From the NCBI GenBank assembly GCA_031553215.1, contig JAVBLW010000007.1:1-46317 (forward strand): 46,317 nucleotides of DNA, given 5' to 3'. A program made the translations under genes and the position numbers. The notes under the pieces were generated by a model, which worked only from the letters and a program-made list of their open reading frames with translations, was not told the DNA's origin and ran no database searches. The stretch comes from JAVBLW01 sp031553215. GTDB taxonomy: Bacteria > Bacillota_I > Bacilli_A > Acholeplasmatales > Anaeroplasmataceae. This document shows positions 1 to 8,502 of the stretch, one piece after another (positions within the stretch are counted from its first letter, which is position 1; the number at the start of each line of letters is the position of its first letter).

Positions 1-1982
1 TGTAATTTAGCATTTCCGCTACCTATTACTCCTACTATATATGTATATGTTTTATTATCTAGGTTAGTTAATTCTAGTATTTGTTCCTTAAGTGTTATAT
101 TTCTATTTAAGGTATTATTAATAATACTTTTTCCTACACTACTTGATACTAAAGTATGTTCTTTATCTTCTTCTATAATTGTGACAGATTCTAGTTTATT
201 ATCTTTGGTAGTATACTCTACCTTTATATCATCATCTACGTATTGACAGATTTCTTCATATTCATTTACACTTATTTCTGTTTGATTTTGTTCGTAGCTA
301 AAGATAATTTTATCTAATTTTTTAGGCTCTATTCTTTTAATAATATTGTTATGAGTTATTTCTTCTACATAGATTATTCCTTGATAGCTTTTTACTTTTT
401 CTCCAAGATAATTTATTTCAATACCTGATATTTCATTAAATATTAAAATAGGATTTTTTGAATTATATTCTATATTTAATTCTTCACCATTTTGATATTT
501 GATTTTTGTAATTTTATCTTGATCTAAGGAGTATACTAGTTTTTCTTTATTAGATAATAATTCTATTTCATTAGAACTATATTCTATTTTTATATACTCT
601 TCATTATTTAATATAATTCTATCAATTAGATTATCTTTATAAATTATATTCATTTGATTTTCATATTTATCAACGATACCTACTAATTTGCCTTTTAGAT
701 TAAATAGTAGAACTTGATTATTAGATGTAGATAGATATATATCTCCTACTCTTTCTTCTAATAAGATTTTGTATGCTACCTTATATTTTAATAGTTTTTC
801 TAATTCTTCTTTATTTTCTAGAGCTTTATCTTTTAGAAGTTTATATCTTTCTATTTGGTCATTATATTCTTTAGTTTCTAATGTTTGTTTCGATTCTAGG
901 TAAGCATTACTTTTATTTAGAATCTGTTCCTTTTTAGCAAGTAAGATTTTCTCTTCAAACAAACTTGTTTCATCACTTGTACTACTAGCTTCTCTTATTT
1001 GTTGTTCTAGTTTGCCTAATTGTTGAGCATATTTCTCTTGAATATATTCTTGAGTCTTAACCTCTTTATTGAGAATATTAAAGGTTCCGGTTCTTTCACT
1101 CGAATTTGTATATTGTTGGATAGTGTACTTATATTTTTGACTTAACTTTTCTGATAATGCTAATTCATCATTAATATAGCTAAATAGAGTTTTATTAGCA
1201 TCATAACTATAACCTATATCTTCCCAATTATCTTCGGTAATTGAATCTGCGTTTGTTTGTTTTATTCCGCCTATTACTCTATCATTTTTTTTGATTGTCT
1301 TGTTATAGAGCTTTTGTAGATTTAATTGGTATTCTTTAAGTAGACCTATTTTTTTACTAGATTCTAAATTTTTATCTTCTAATTCTTGATTTAATCGACT
1401 AATTTCAATTTCATAATCAAATAAATCTTTTCTATCTTTACTAAGTATTCCATTATATTGTTCTAGACTGTAGGTTATATCAATTAATTCATTTTCAATT
1501 TGTTTTATTTCTTCTTTGACTTTTGATAAATCTTCATTTTTAGTATTTATTAAAGTATCATTAATAAATCCTTCATAGTCACCCTCTACTTTAATATCTA
1601 TGTCACTTTCATATTCTCTATAGATAGTTTTTCCTTGATAGCTTAGATTACCTTCAATGTCTACTTCAATATCTTTTCTTGTTAGCTTATTACCTTCTAG
1701 AGTTTCTGTTTTGATTAGATTATCTTCTAGGTAATATAGCTTTTCTTTGATTTCATATTCATCACCAAAAGAATCAGTATATAAATATATACCTTCTTCT
1801 TTTTTAGTTAACTCTTGTTCCAAATTTAATTTCCATTTACCATCTTTATAGGTATGACTAATACCTATCCCCATTATGTTTTGTTCACCACTAATGTCAG
1901 TATGATTTAAACTTAATTTACCATCTATTACATCTATCTCCCCTGATAGTTTTCCTATTTCTATATTCTTCTTTTTACTCAT
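1..1982 (-). CDS. Rhs/YD-like large protein, N-terminal part (runs off the window)
   Basis: An open frame starts at ATG 1982 after AAGGAG and continues without a stop to base 1, so about 660 residues of a longer protein are seen. There is no signal peptide or membrane segment. Residues about 35-75 (ISHTYKDGKWKLNLEQEL, then YLYTDSFGDEYEI) look like the entry region of Rhs-type proteins. Residues about 147-405 are long charged heptad-like helices, probably coiled coil. Residues about 407-520 carry YD-like lines such as LKGKLVGIVDKYENQMNIIY and a later INYLGEKVKSYQG. It is the last visible gene of the tail-fibre operon, 13 bases after the holin-like gene. It could be a tail-associated receptor protein or a polymorphic toxin shell. 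The C-terminus, which would decide, is outside. The Rhs likeness is from memory of the fold, without a search. Confidence 0.6.
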   Translation of the reverse strand, partial: MSKKKNIEIGKLSGEIDVIDGKLSLNHTDISGEQNIMGIGISHTYKDGKWKLNLEQELTKKEEGIYLYTDSFGDEYEIKEKLYYLEDNLIKTETLEGNKLTRKDIEVDIEGNLSYQGKTIYREYESDIDIKVEGDYEGFINDTLINTKNEDLSKVKEEIKQIENELIDITYSLEQYNGILSKDRKDLFDYEIEISRLNQELEDKNLESSKKIGLLKEYQLNLQKLYNKTIKKNDRVIGGIKQTNADSITEDNWEDIGYSYDANKTLFSYINDELALSEKLSQKYKYTIQQYTNSSERTGTFNILNKEVKTQEYIQEKYAQQLGKLEQQIREASSTSDETSLFEEKILLAKKEQILNKSNAYLESKQTLETKEYNDQIERYKLLKDKALENKEELEKLLKYKVAYKILLEERVGDIYLSTSNNQVLLFNLKGKLVGIVDKYENQMNIIYKDNLIDRIILNNEEYIKIEYSSNEIELLSNKEKLVYSLDQDKITKIKYQNGEELNIEYNSKNPILIFNEISGIEINYLGEKVKSYQGIIYVEEITHNNIIKRIEPKKLDKIIFSYEQNQTEISVNEYEEICQYVDDDIKVEYTTKDNKLESVTIIEEDKEHTLVSSSVGKSIINNTLNRNITLKEQILELTNLDNKTYTYIVGVIGSGNAKL

Positions 1983-1995
1983 TGGTTTCTCCTTC

Positions 1996-2337
1996 TTATA
2001 ACCAGCTAGTAGTTTTTTTACTATTTACTTCTTTTGTAAAATCTACTAAATTATCAATTTTACTAGATACTTCCTCTTCACTAAAATCTATTTCATTTTT
2101 AATGGCATATTGATTTAATTTAGTCATTACATATTCTTTCTTTTCTTCACCAGTATAATTTATTTTTCCTTCAGCTAATCTAATGTAATCTACTATTTTC
2201 TCGCTTATTTCTAGTAATTCAAGGGCTTTTTGTTTGCTTTTTTTATTCTTTGATAATCTTATAAAATATGTTAGTAATGTTATAAACAATCCAAAGCATG
2301 TCCCTATTAACGATAATATTATTTCTATATCCTTCAT
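1996..2337 (-). CDS. Putative phage holin (LLH-like small membrane protein)
   Basis: A 113-residue protein with one clear N-terminal membrane segment (about residues 5-27, IILSLIGTCFGLFITLLTYF), a basic stretch (RLSKNKKSKQK) and a charged helical tail. This layout, with a tail of the type AEGKINYTGEEKKEYVMTKL, fits the LLH family of phage holins, which make membrane lesions for lysis or release. The start follows AGAGGAAAG. It lies 11 bases after the tail-fibre assembly-like gene and 13 bases before the Rhs-like gene, the usual place for a holin at the end of a phage fibre module. No endolysin gene is visible beside it. The family call rests on layout and resemblance, so it could be another small anchored protein. 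Confidence 0.5.
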   Translation of the reverse strand: MKDIEIILSLIGTCFGLFITLLTYFIRLSKNKKSKQKALELLEISEKIVDYIRLAEGKINYTGEEKKEYVMTKLNQYAIKNEIDFSEEEVSSKIDNLVDFTKEVNSKKTTSWL

Positions 2338-2348
2338 TTTTCTTTCCT

Positions 2349-2705
2349 CTATTTCATATATTTTTTTACTACTTGTGGTATGTTATCTAAGGCATTTGAA
2401 TCAAGATCTAATATTCTTCTATACCAAATCATTACTTCATAATCATCCGTTTCTCTGCCTCTTAAAACACATTTTTCCCAAATATCAAAGGCTTTTAATA
2501 TTTCTTTTCTTCTGCCTCTTTTTTGATTATTTTCATATTCTGGATCAATTTGTCTTTTTATTATATAAGGCTTACCAGTCTCATCTGTGCCTATTCCTTC
2601 TCCTTCTTGTTCGGCAAGTAATCTTTGATACTCTGCATCACTTATTTCATATCTACTTTGTAAGTTATCTTGTGTGTTATAAAAACCATTCTTCCAATAT
2701 TTCAT
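2349..2705 (-). CDS. Small phage tail-fibre accessory/assembly-like protein
   Basis: 118 residues starting MKYWKNGFYNTQ, then SDAEYQRLLAEQEGEG and DETGKPYII. This arrangement (a short fibre-like start, an 'EISxxxYQxLL' helix, then a short beta stretch with a Gly-Lys-Pro turn) is common in small proteins found beside tail-fibre genes in Firmicutes phages, where they are thought to be fibre chaperones or cap pieces. The C-terminal half (residues about 65-118) is helical and charged and I do not recognise it. Start ATG 2705 follows AGGAG. It lies between a fibre gene and the holin-like gene in one tight operon. Function is inferred from context. Confidence 0.45.
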   Translation of the reverse strand: MKYWKNGFYNTQDNLQSRYEISDAEYQRLLAEQEGEGIGTDETGKPYIIKRQIDPEYENNQKRGRRKEILKAFDIWEKCVLRGRETDDYEVMIWYRRILDLDSNALDNIPQVVKKYMK

Positions 2706-2714
2706 GTTTTTCTC

Positions 2715-3860
2715 CTATTCTTGGCTTCCTTCGCCTATTGCCATATACCTAAAATATACATCTTGGTGATTATCTTTTGATTGAATCTTCATTTGGTTAT
2801 TTCCTAAGTTATACGATGCATAATTATATAAACCGCCGTTTTCCTGATAACGACCATTGTTTAATTTGTTTGAATAATGAGGTAATAATGTTACGACGTA
2901 ATTTGTATCTTCAAAGCTCTCTGCCATTTGTGTTATTACAACAAATGTATCCGGGTTTACTTTGTCTGTTAATCCATAACATATCAAAATACTTTTTCCG
3001 TCATTTCTCTTTATCCTTAGTGATTTATGGTTAGAATTTTGCATATCACAATTGAATAATACACTTATTATTTCTGCTTTATCTTCAAATAAGATTTGTT
3101 TTAAGTTATCATTATCGCTTTTAAATGATATATTTTCTTTTCCAATTCCTATTTTAATAAATTCATCATATATCTTCTCAATCGTATTTTTAGTTGTATT
3201 AGATTCACATAGAACTTTGTCTGAATAATCATCTACCTCAGAAACAATTTTTTGTCCTACGAAAGTATCATTTTTTTTAATTTCTGAAAATTTTATAACC
3301 TCTTCTAATTTATTACCATCTAACATTTTTGTGTTATTTGTTTCTTTAGAAAGGTTAGAAGTTAAGCTTTTTTCTGCATATTTACTTCTGTTAGAGATAG
3401 GAACTGTTCCAGCTTTCTCTGCATAATCTACTGTTTCAGTATTGTGCACATGTTTTGCATAATCGCTAAATTCTGCCTCTTTTACTTTTTTATTACCAGT
3501 AAAGAGGTTCTCATTAATTTGATTTAATTCTTCTTCTAAATGTGATATTTCATCTTTAGCTTTATTAACCTCAAACCAGATATCCCTATTATTAGGTTTT
3601 ATGTATACTTTTCCATTCCTACTTACTATCTCAGTTTTATCACTTACAAGAGATAAGAGTTCATTCTCTTTTTCTTGAAATTTGATATTAGAGTCATCTT
3701 TATATCTCATAGTATGTAATATTTCGGTTAATTCGGTTCCAGGTTTATATATTAAACCTTCAACCTTTTCTTCTTCCACTAATATTGCAGTACAATTTTC
3801 TGACAAGATCTTTAATTCCTTTTTATTAGGTGCTTCTACTACTCTATTTTCTATTTTCAT
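2715..3860 (-). CDS. Phage tail-fibre-like protein, paralogue with lectin-like C-terminus
   Basis: 381 residues. The first roughly 100 residues match those of the genes at 3870-5477 and 6360-7991 (NKKELK, then EGxIYKPGTxL, then a Lys/Asp-rich line and NGKVYIKP), a shared adaptor. Residues about 125-190 form an Ala/Tyr-rich fibre shaft (AEFSDYAKHVHN, VDYAEKAGT). The C-terminal domain from about 263 (SLRIKRNDGKSILICYG to VYFRYMAIGEGSQE) is clearly the same domain as residues about 296-408 of the next gene, and its closing 'F-R-Y-M-A-I-G' resembles tail-fibre tip domains of the gp53-like kind. It probably binds a cell-surface receptor. AGGAGG precedes the start. The gap to its upstream neighbour is 9 bases. 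Confidence 0.6.
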   Translation of the reverse strand: MKIENRVVEAPNKKELKILSENCTAILVEEEKVEGLIYKPGTELTEILHTMRYKDDSNIKFQEKENELLSLVSDKTEIVSRNGKVYIKPNNRDIWFEVNKAKDEISHLEEELNQINENLFTGNKKVKEAEFSDYAKHVHNTETVDYAEKAGTVPISNRSKYAEKSLTSNLSKETNNTKMLDGNKLEEVIKFSEIKKNDTFVGQKIVSEVDDYSDKVLCESNTTKNTIEKIYDEFIKIGIGKENISFKSDNDNLKQILFEDKAEIISVLFNCDMQNSNHKSLRIKRNDGKSILICYGLTDKVNPDTFVVITQMAESFEDTNYVVTLLPHYSNKLNNGRYQENGGLYNYASYNLGNNQMKIQSKDNHQDVYFRYMAIGEGSQE

Positions 3861-3869
3861 GAGTGCCTC

Positions 3870-5477
3870 CTAACTAGCCTTTTCAATGGTGATTTCTACT
3901 GGATAACCTCCATTAGAAAAATCTCTAGCATCACCACCACTCAAAAAACGGCAGTATATTTTATAGCTAATACTTTGAATTTTATAGCCTGCATAGGTTA
4001 TCATTACATTACATTGATTTTCTACCTCTAGACCACCTTCATATTGGATTGTGTATTCTGCAGTGCCATTGTTAATAAAAGGCATTTTAAATTTTTCTCC
4101 TAATGCTTCAATCACAACTATATCCCCATCATGGAAAATATATCCTCTTTGATCTGCATCCAATGTAATGGTTTCGCTTTCTTCAGCATCCTCACCTGTT
4201 ATGTTTTTTGTTATGAAACTAATGTTAAAGTCCTCACTGGTATATAGACTTCCCTTACCTATGGCCATATATCTAAAATAAATGGTTTGACCATACGTTC
4301 GCTCATTTCCTATGCGAAATGAACCATTATTCTCATTATAAGTATGATGTGCATAAATACATTCTCCCTCATTATAGTCATACTTTTCACCTATTATAGG
4401 CCCATATTGTGGAGTTAATAAAACCATGTAACTGCTGTCTGCGTAAGTCTCTGCCATATATACAGTTGTATAACCCTTTCGTCCTACACCAGCACTTATC
4501 CCATAACAGATTAGAAGATCTTCACCACTATTTAATTTCATTCTTATTGAGCGGTGATTATTATTACTATCGCTATATAATATTACTTCCTTTATAGCTT
4601 CCTCTTCTTTAAATGAAACAGTTTTCCACGCCCCAAAGTTAATCGTTTCTTTAGATCTCATAAAGATTTGATTTGATATATGTGCAAACTGAATTATTGT
4701 ATTATTGGTTGTATAGGTAGTTAGAATGCTTTCATCTCCGTGTAATTCAAGTCCTATATATTTACTTTCTTTTCTTTCTTGTATGACTTGATTTAGATAA
4801 TTAATTAAATAATATTCTGGACCATCTATTCTTTTTTGTCCTTCTATTATTTCTTGACTTTTTGATATATTAGAGCCTCTTTTTTGGATTTCTTCTTTTA
4901 ACTGTTCTAAGGTTAAATTATCAAGCTTTAATGCATTTGACGATTGTAGTGAATAATCTGATTCTTCTGCCATTTCACTTGTTTGTGAGCTATCTGCATA
5001 GTCTGCTTTAGCTGCATTTTCTGCATATCCAGCTTTATTCGCAGTTGCGGCACGAAATGCTTCATCAGCAATTAATGCAGCTTTAACTTTTTTAGCACGT
5101 TCCCCATAAAGGTCATTTTTTAATTCTAATATTTTATTTTCTATTTCAGTTAAGGATTCATTCGTATTATTTAAAGTCATCCATTGTGCGCTTTGTGCAG
5201 CCTTTATCCATACTTGTCCATTCTTCGTCACTATTTCAGCTTTATCACTTAATTCATTTTTTAATTCATTCGATGATTCCTTTAAAGTCAATTTATCATC
5301 ATCTTTAAAACTAATGTTTTCTAGTACCTTACTTAATGGTGTCCCCTCTTCAATTACAGTTCCTTCAATTTTAGTTTCCTCTACTACTAATATCTTTACA
5401 TCATTAACTTCTTTTTTTTCTAATACTTTTAATTCCTTTTTATTAGGAGTTGTTACTTCTCTTTTGATTATTTCCAT
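3870..5477 (-). CDS. Phage tail-fibre-like protein with an extra C-terminal module
   Basis: 535 residues. Adaptor at 1-100 (PNKKELKVLE, EEGTPLSKVLENI, NGQVWIKAA), coiled stretch 105-125, Ala-rich shaft 126-190 (ANKAGYAENAAKADYADS), a linker, then a fibre-tip domain at about 296-408 (SIRMKLNSGEDLLICYG to IYFRYMAIGKG) shared with 2715-3860. It then adds about 125 residues ending YKIYCRFLSGGDARDFSNGG, which resemble the end of the 150-residue protein at 5899-6351. The start follows AAAGGAGG. One base separates it from the preceding gene, so translation is probably coupled. Inferred role: receptor-binding fibre. The sequence shows adaptor, shaft, tip and add-on as separable blocks, as expected for genes that evolve by block exchange. 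Confidence 0.6.
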   Translation of the reverse strand: MEIIKREVTTPNKKELKVLEKKEVNDVKILVVEETKIEGTVIEEGTPLSKVLENISFKDDDKLTLKESSNELKNELSDKAEIVTKNGQVWIKAAQSAQWMTLNNTNESLTEIENKILELKNDLYGERAKKVKAALIADEAFRAATANKAGYAENAAKADYADSSQTSEMAEESDYSLQSSNALKLDNLTLEQLKEEIQKRGSNISKSQEIIEGQKRIDGPEYYLINYLNQVIQERKESKYIGLELHGDESILTTYTTNNTIIQFAHISNQIFMRSKETINFGAWKTVSFKEEEAIKEVILYSDSNNNHRSIRMKLNSGEDLLICYGISAGVGRKGYTTVYMAETYADSSYMVLLTPQYGPIIGEKYDYNEGECIYAHHTYNENNGSFRIGNERTYGQTIYFRYMAIGKGSLYTSEDFNISFITKNITGEDAEESETITLDADQRGYIFHDGDIVVIEALGEKFKMPFINNGTAEYTIQYEGGLEVENQCNVMITYAGYKIQSISYKIYCRFLSGGDARDFSNGGYPVEITIEKAS

Positions 5478-5478
5478 A

Positions 5479-5883
5479 TTATGCCTCCTTTAGAATTGAT
5501 TTTAATTCTTTGATTCTTCTTCCTTTAATTTCAGCTTCCATATCTAGAGCATTTATGTCTTTATTAAAGTTTTCTCCTAGTCTTTTTGCTCTTGCATATT
5601 GGATTACTTGGATGTCATATGATTTAAACCATTTTAGCAGTTCATTATATTCTTTTATGTTTTGATAGTTTTGTTTTGATTGTTCATTTTCTGCTAATAA
5701 GTAGATTATTATTGTTTCACCTATAAGGCTTCTAACGTTGGTTCTTCTTTCTGTATATTTCATGATTCTACTGAAGTTGTATCCTTCATTTTGTAGTCTT
5801 TCATACATTTCTTCTAGATTATTAAAATATACTGTATTTTCAAATACATCTTGGTTTTCTTCGTTTATTATTTGATATTTCAT
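5479..5883 (-). CDS. Unknown small protein in tail-fibre operon
   Basis: 134 residues with no membrane segment. The N-terminus (MKYQIINEENQDVFENTVYF) is beta-like. The rest is mostly helical and charged, ending RIKELKSILKEA. An 'NLEEMYERLQNEGYNFSRIM' helix and a 'NYQNIKEYNELLKWF' helix are visible. I do not recognise the family. It sits between two fibre-type genes, is transcribed with them, and begins after AAAGGAAAAAAG. A fibre chaperone or baseplate-linked accessory is possible, but nothing in the sequence proves it. Confidence 0.5.
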   Translation of the reverse strand: MKYQIINEENQDVFENTVYFNNLEEMYERLQNEGYNFSRIMKYTERRTNVRSLIGETIIIYLLAENEQSKQNYQNIKEYNELLKWFKSYDIQVIQYARAKRLGENFNKDINALDMEAEIKGRRIKELKSILKEA

Positions 5884-5898
5884 TTTCTTTTTTCCTTT

Positions 5899-6351
5899 CT
5901 AAATAAATAATATCGTTGCATCATATCCTCCAGCACTATACCAAGGATAATCACTAGTTTGGTCTACATAACAATATATATAATTTTCTATCTTAGTTAT
6001 TTTTCCACTTGTAAAGGTTATTTTTATATCACAATATTCTTGCCAGTTAGATTCATCATTTCCCCATCTATCTTCTAATACAAAGGTTACCGTTCCATTT
6101 ACTACGGCATTTTTCTCTATATATTCATTTCCTTTTAAGATGGTTATTTTGTTGCTGGTAGTATATACGTTATTTTGAATAAGGCTAGGTATGCTTATGG
6201 TTGCGGTATATCTCCAAGTAACTGCGGTTATTCTTGGAAGGCTTACAATATGCGCAAAATACATTAAATTACCATTGTAATAGACTTTTTCTACTTTTTC
6301 ATTGTTATAATAAAAGTTGTTTACTATGTTCCCATTGAAATTTGTACTCAT
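5899..6351 (-). CDS. Beta-rich phage structural-like protein
   Basis: 150 residues, rich in Asn, Tyr, Thr and Val, and predicted mainly beta. It starts MSTNFNGNIVNNFYYNNEKV with the repeated idea 'YYNNEKVEKVYYNGNLMYF', common in short phage proteins that carry a surface element. The C-terminus (YIYCYVDQTSDYPWYSAGGY) resembles the C-terminal end of the 535-residue fibre protein at 3870-5477, which suggests a shared tip or carbohydrate-binding fold. The start follows TAGGTG. It is 8 bases after the stop of the 543-residue fibre gene. The exact function is unknown. Confidence 0.5.
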   Translation of the reverse strand: MSTNFNGNIVNNFYYNNEKVEKVYYNGNLMYFAHIVSLPRITAVTWRYTATISIPSLIQNNVYTTSNKITILKGNEYIEKNAVVNGTVTFVLEDRWGNDESNWQEYCDIKITFTSGKITKIENYIYCYVDQTSDYPWYSAGGYDATILFI

Positions 6352-6359
6352 ATTTTCAC

Positions 6360-7991
6360 CTACGCTGTTGTACTATCATCACGTAAATATAATGTTTTTG
6401 TGCTAGAATCATATCTAGCATGTGGAATGCTACCTAGGGCTGTACCACTTGCATTTTGTCTTTTTAAAGAAGTTGTTTTTAAATTTAATGTGGTAGCTTT
6501 TATCTCTAAAATAGTGTTTGATGTTTCACATAAGCTTACAGAATCGGTATTTCCAAATTTTAAATTATTTCCATTACTATAATTTAAATTTAAACCGCCT
6601 TTTATATTTAAATTACCATTTATAGTTCCTCCATTTTCTAATGGATTAGTATTTGGTATTAAGCTATTTATTTCACTCTTCCATACTACACTATCTGCCC
6701 CTGATACATTTCTTGTTTCTACGGCAGTATTTGGATTTGCTATTTTATATATTCCGGTATTATTAATGACTACTCCTATTTCAGTAGGAATTTCACTGTT
6801 TCTTACTGACATCCAACAATTTTCCATTGTAGCGTTGTTATTTCCATTAGTTCTTCTAAAGTATAAATATGATTTAGAATCACTATTTTGTATTCTTAAT
6901 TCATCATCTCTGATACATGTTCTAGTTTTTTCTATTTTTATTACATCTGTCTTGTTTCTTCCTATTTGGATGTATTCTTCTCCATTCATTTCTAAATCTA
7001 GTACTACTCTAGGTTTTGTTCCATTTTCATATTGAAATACGTTATATCCAGACGGTTTATTTAAACTAAATTTTTGACCTTGTGGGATATAAAAGTCAGT
7101 ATCTCCGTAATTACTTATTGTAAGGAAGTTGTTTATTGTATCTCCTAAAGTATTCACTCTATTTATTTTTAATGCTTGTGATTCAAGTAGCATATTGACT
7201 TCTACTTTTTCATTCGCAGTTGATTTTCTTGATATCTTTAGTTTACTTTCAGGTAATATTTCTAAATTACCTCCACTCGTACTTCTTATTCTTCCTCCTG
7301 TACTGTTTATATCAAATGTAGCTTGATCTAGTTTTAAGTAGTTTTCTTGTCCTGAACTATTCTTAAAGCTAGCTCTTATTTGATCGCTTAAGGTTTGTAC
7401 AGAAATGTTATTATCATAAGATATTTTAGAACTTGCAGTTTGAATGTTTGATAATCTATTTTCTAGTTCTGTTATTAATGGTCCCACATTTTCTAATTTG
7501 ATTTTTTCATTATTTATTCCAGCTGGTATTACCCATACTTCCCCAGCGGCTGTTGTGATTATTTGGGTTGTGTCTAATTTGCTGTCTGGAATTAAATTGT
7601 TTGTTAGTCTCTTAAATTCTAATGACTGATCTTCTCTTTTATTAACCGTTTCAAATAAGCTAGTATCAATCTTACTACCCTCAGTAATGCTGATTGGAGT
7701 TTTTTCATTTCCAGCTGGAATTACATATACATTACCTTCATTAGTTGTGATTATTTGAGTTGTATCTATAATACTTGCTGGAATAGAATTATTGTCTTGT
7801 TTTTTAAATTCTAATGATTCGTCTTCTCTTCCATTAATTTTTTTAAACAAACAAGCATTTAATTTTGTTCCTGGTTCTGATATATCCCCTTCATAATCTT
7901 CCATATCAACTATTATTTCTTCTCCCCTTTCCTCAATTTTTCTTAATTTCTTTCTGTTTGTGTACTCTGTTTTTCTTTCGACTATTTTCAT
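6360..7991 (-). CDS. Phage tail-fibre-like protein with tandem adaptor repeats
   Basis: 543 residues, first gene of the visible tail module, started at ATG 7991 after GGAG. The N-terminal adaptor is present (VERKTEYTNRKKLRKIEE, then EPGTKLNACLF) and the part from PGTKLNACLF to YVIPAGNEKTPI (residues about 40-102) is repeated as EGSKIDTSLF to VWVIPAGINNEKI (about 104-166), a tandem duplication of about 64 residues. The rest is Asn/Thr/Ser-rich and beta-like (GGTINGNLNIKGGLNLNYSN), typical of fibre shafts that fold as triple beta-helices, ending LYLRDDSTTA. There is no signal peptide. A bidirectional terminator lies 55 bases upstream, so the module should have its own promoter there, but I see no convincing one. 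Confidence 0.6.
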   Translation of the reverse strand: MKIVERKTEYTNRKKLRKIEERGEEIIVDMEDYEGDISEPGTKLNACLFKKINGREDESLEFKKQDNNSIPASIIDTTQIITTNEGNVYVIPAGNEKTPISITEGSKIDTSLFETVNKREDQSLEFKRLTNNLIPDSKLDTTQIITTAAGEVWVIPAGINNEKIKLENVGPLITELENRLSNIQTASSKISYDNNISVQTLSDQIRASFKNSSGQENYLKLDQATFDINSTGGRIRSTSGGNLEILPESKLKISRKSTANEKVEVNMLLESQALKINRVNTLGDTINNFLTISNYGDTDFYIPQGQKFSLNKPSGYNVFQYENGTKPRVVLDLEMNGEEYIQIGRNKTDVIKIEKTRTCIRDDELRIQNSDSKSYLYFRRTNGNNNATMENCWMSVRNSEIPTEIGVVINNTGIYKIANPNTAVETRNVSGADSVVWKSEINSLIPNTNPLENGGTINGNLNIKGGLNLNYSNGNNLKFGNTDSVSLCETSNTILEIKATTLNLKTTSLKRQNASGTALGSIPHARYDSSTKTLYLRDDSTTA

Positions 7992-8045
7992 AAATTTTCT
8001 CCTTTTTTCTACAGTCTTCTACTTTATATTACAGCTTTTAAGTGC

Positions 8046-8075
8046 AAAAAAAGTCTCAATATTTGAGACTTTTTT
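8046..8075. terminator. Bidirectional intrinsic terminator
   Basis: A perfect AAAGTCTCAA / TTGAGACTTT stem with a three-base loop is flanked by A and T runs on both sides, so it can work in both directions. On the minus strand it ends the 8103-8429 gene and isolates the tail module. Confidence 0.75.
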
Positions 8076-8102
8076 CTTATGTTTTTATGATAGAATTATT
8101 AA

Positions 8103-8429
8103 TTATCCATTTTTTACGAATTCCTTAATATATTCTATTAATTGTCTATATTTTTGTGTTATTTCTGGCTTATTTTGCTTATATTCTTTAAAAAAATCAT
8201 TTATCTTTCCCGTCATTCTATATAATTTTGCTCTACTTAATGAATGTTTAACTGCTAAAAAATCATTATTTCCTTTTTTATTTTTTATTATATCCTCAAA
8301 TATATTTATATCATTTGTTCCATTCATTAGACTTTGAACTAAATAATATATCCTTAATACCATTATTATTATATTTATATCTTCCTTACTTAACTCTTTT
8401 AATCTTTCACTTAGTATATATGACCCCAA
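8103..8429 (-). CDS. Unknown small helical protein
   Basis: I prefer the TTG at 8429 (reading GSYILSERLKEL after the initiator) because AAGGAG lies nine bases upstream. An earlier TTG at 8453 would add eight residues but has no ribosome-binding site. The product is about 108 residues, mostly helical, with lines such as DINIIIMVLRIYYLVQSLMN and KINDFFKEYKQNKPEI. There is no signal peptide or clear membrane segment, and no family is recognised. It is a single-gene unit between terminators on both sides, which is consistent with an independently acquired or phage-linked gene. Confidence 0.5.
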   Translation of the reverse strand: MGSYILSERLKELSKEDINIIIMVLRIYYLVQSLMNGTNDINIFEDIIKNKKGNNDFLAVKHSLSRAKLYRMTGKINDFFKEYKQNKPEITQKYRQLIEYIKEFVKNG

Positions 8430-8468
8430 TGTTTTAGACTCCTTATTTTTCAAATATTTTATTAAAAA

Positions 8469-8490
8469 AAGGTGTTTTTTTAAACACCTT
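8469..8490 (-). terminator. Second terminator after pduL
   Basis: An AAGGTGTTT / AAACACCTT hairpin with a four-base loop is followed on the minus strand by seven U. It lies in tandem with the hairpin at 8503-8533 and just upstream of the 8103-8429 gene, so it could end pduL read-through or attenuate that small gene. Confidence 0.65.
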
Positions 8491-8502
8491 AATTATGAAA
8501 AA

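Noticed and set aside
2234..2752. A 172-residue plus-strand frame rich in Phe and Leu
   Set aside because: It is antisense to the holin-like and accessory genes; the hydrophobicity comes from the T-rich complement of A-rich coding sequence, and no ribosome-binding site is seen.
8469..8490. Sixth hexaloop switch upstream of the 8103-8429 gene (AAGGTG shared arm)
   Set aside because: No A1/G4 hexaloop can be closed by a stem here, so it is a plain terminator.
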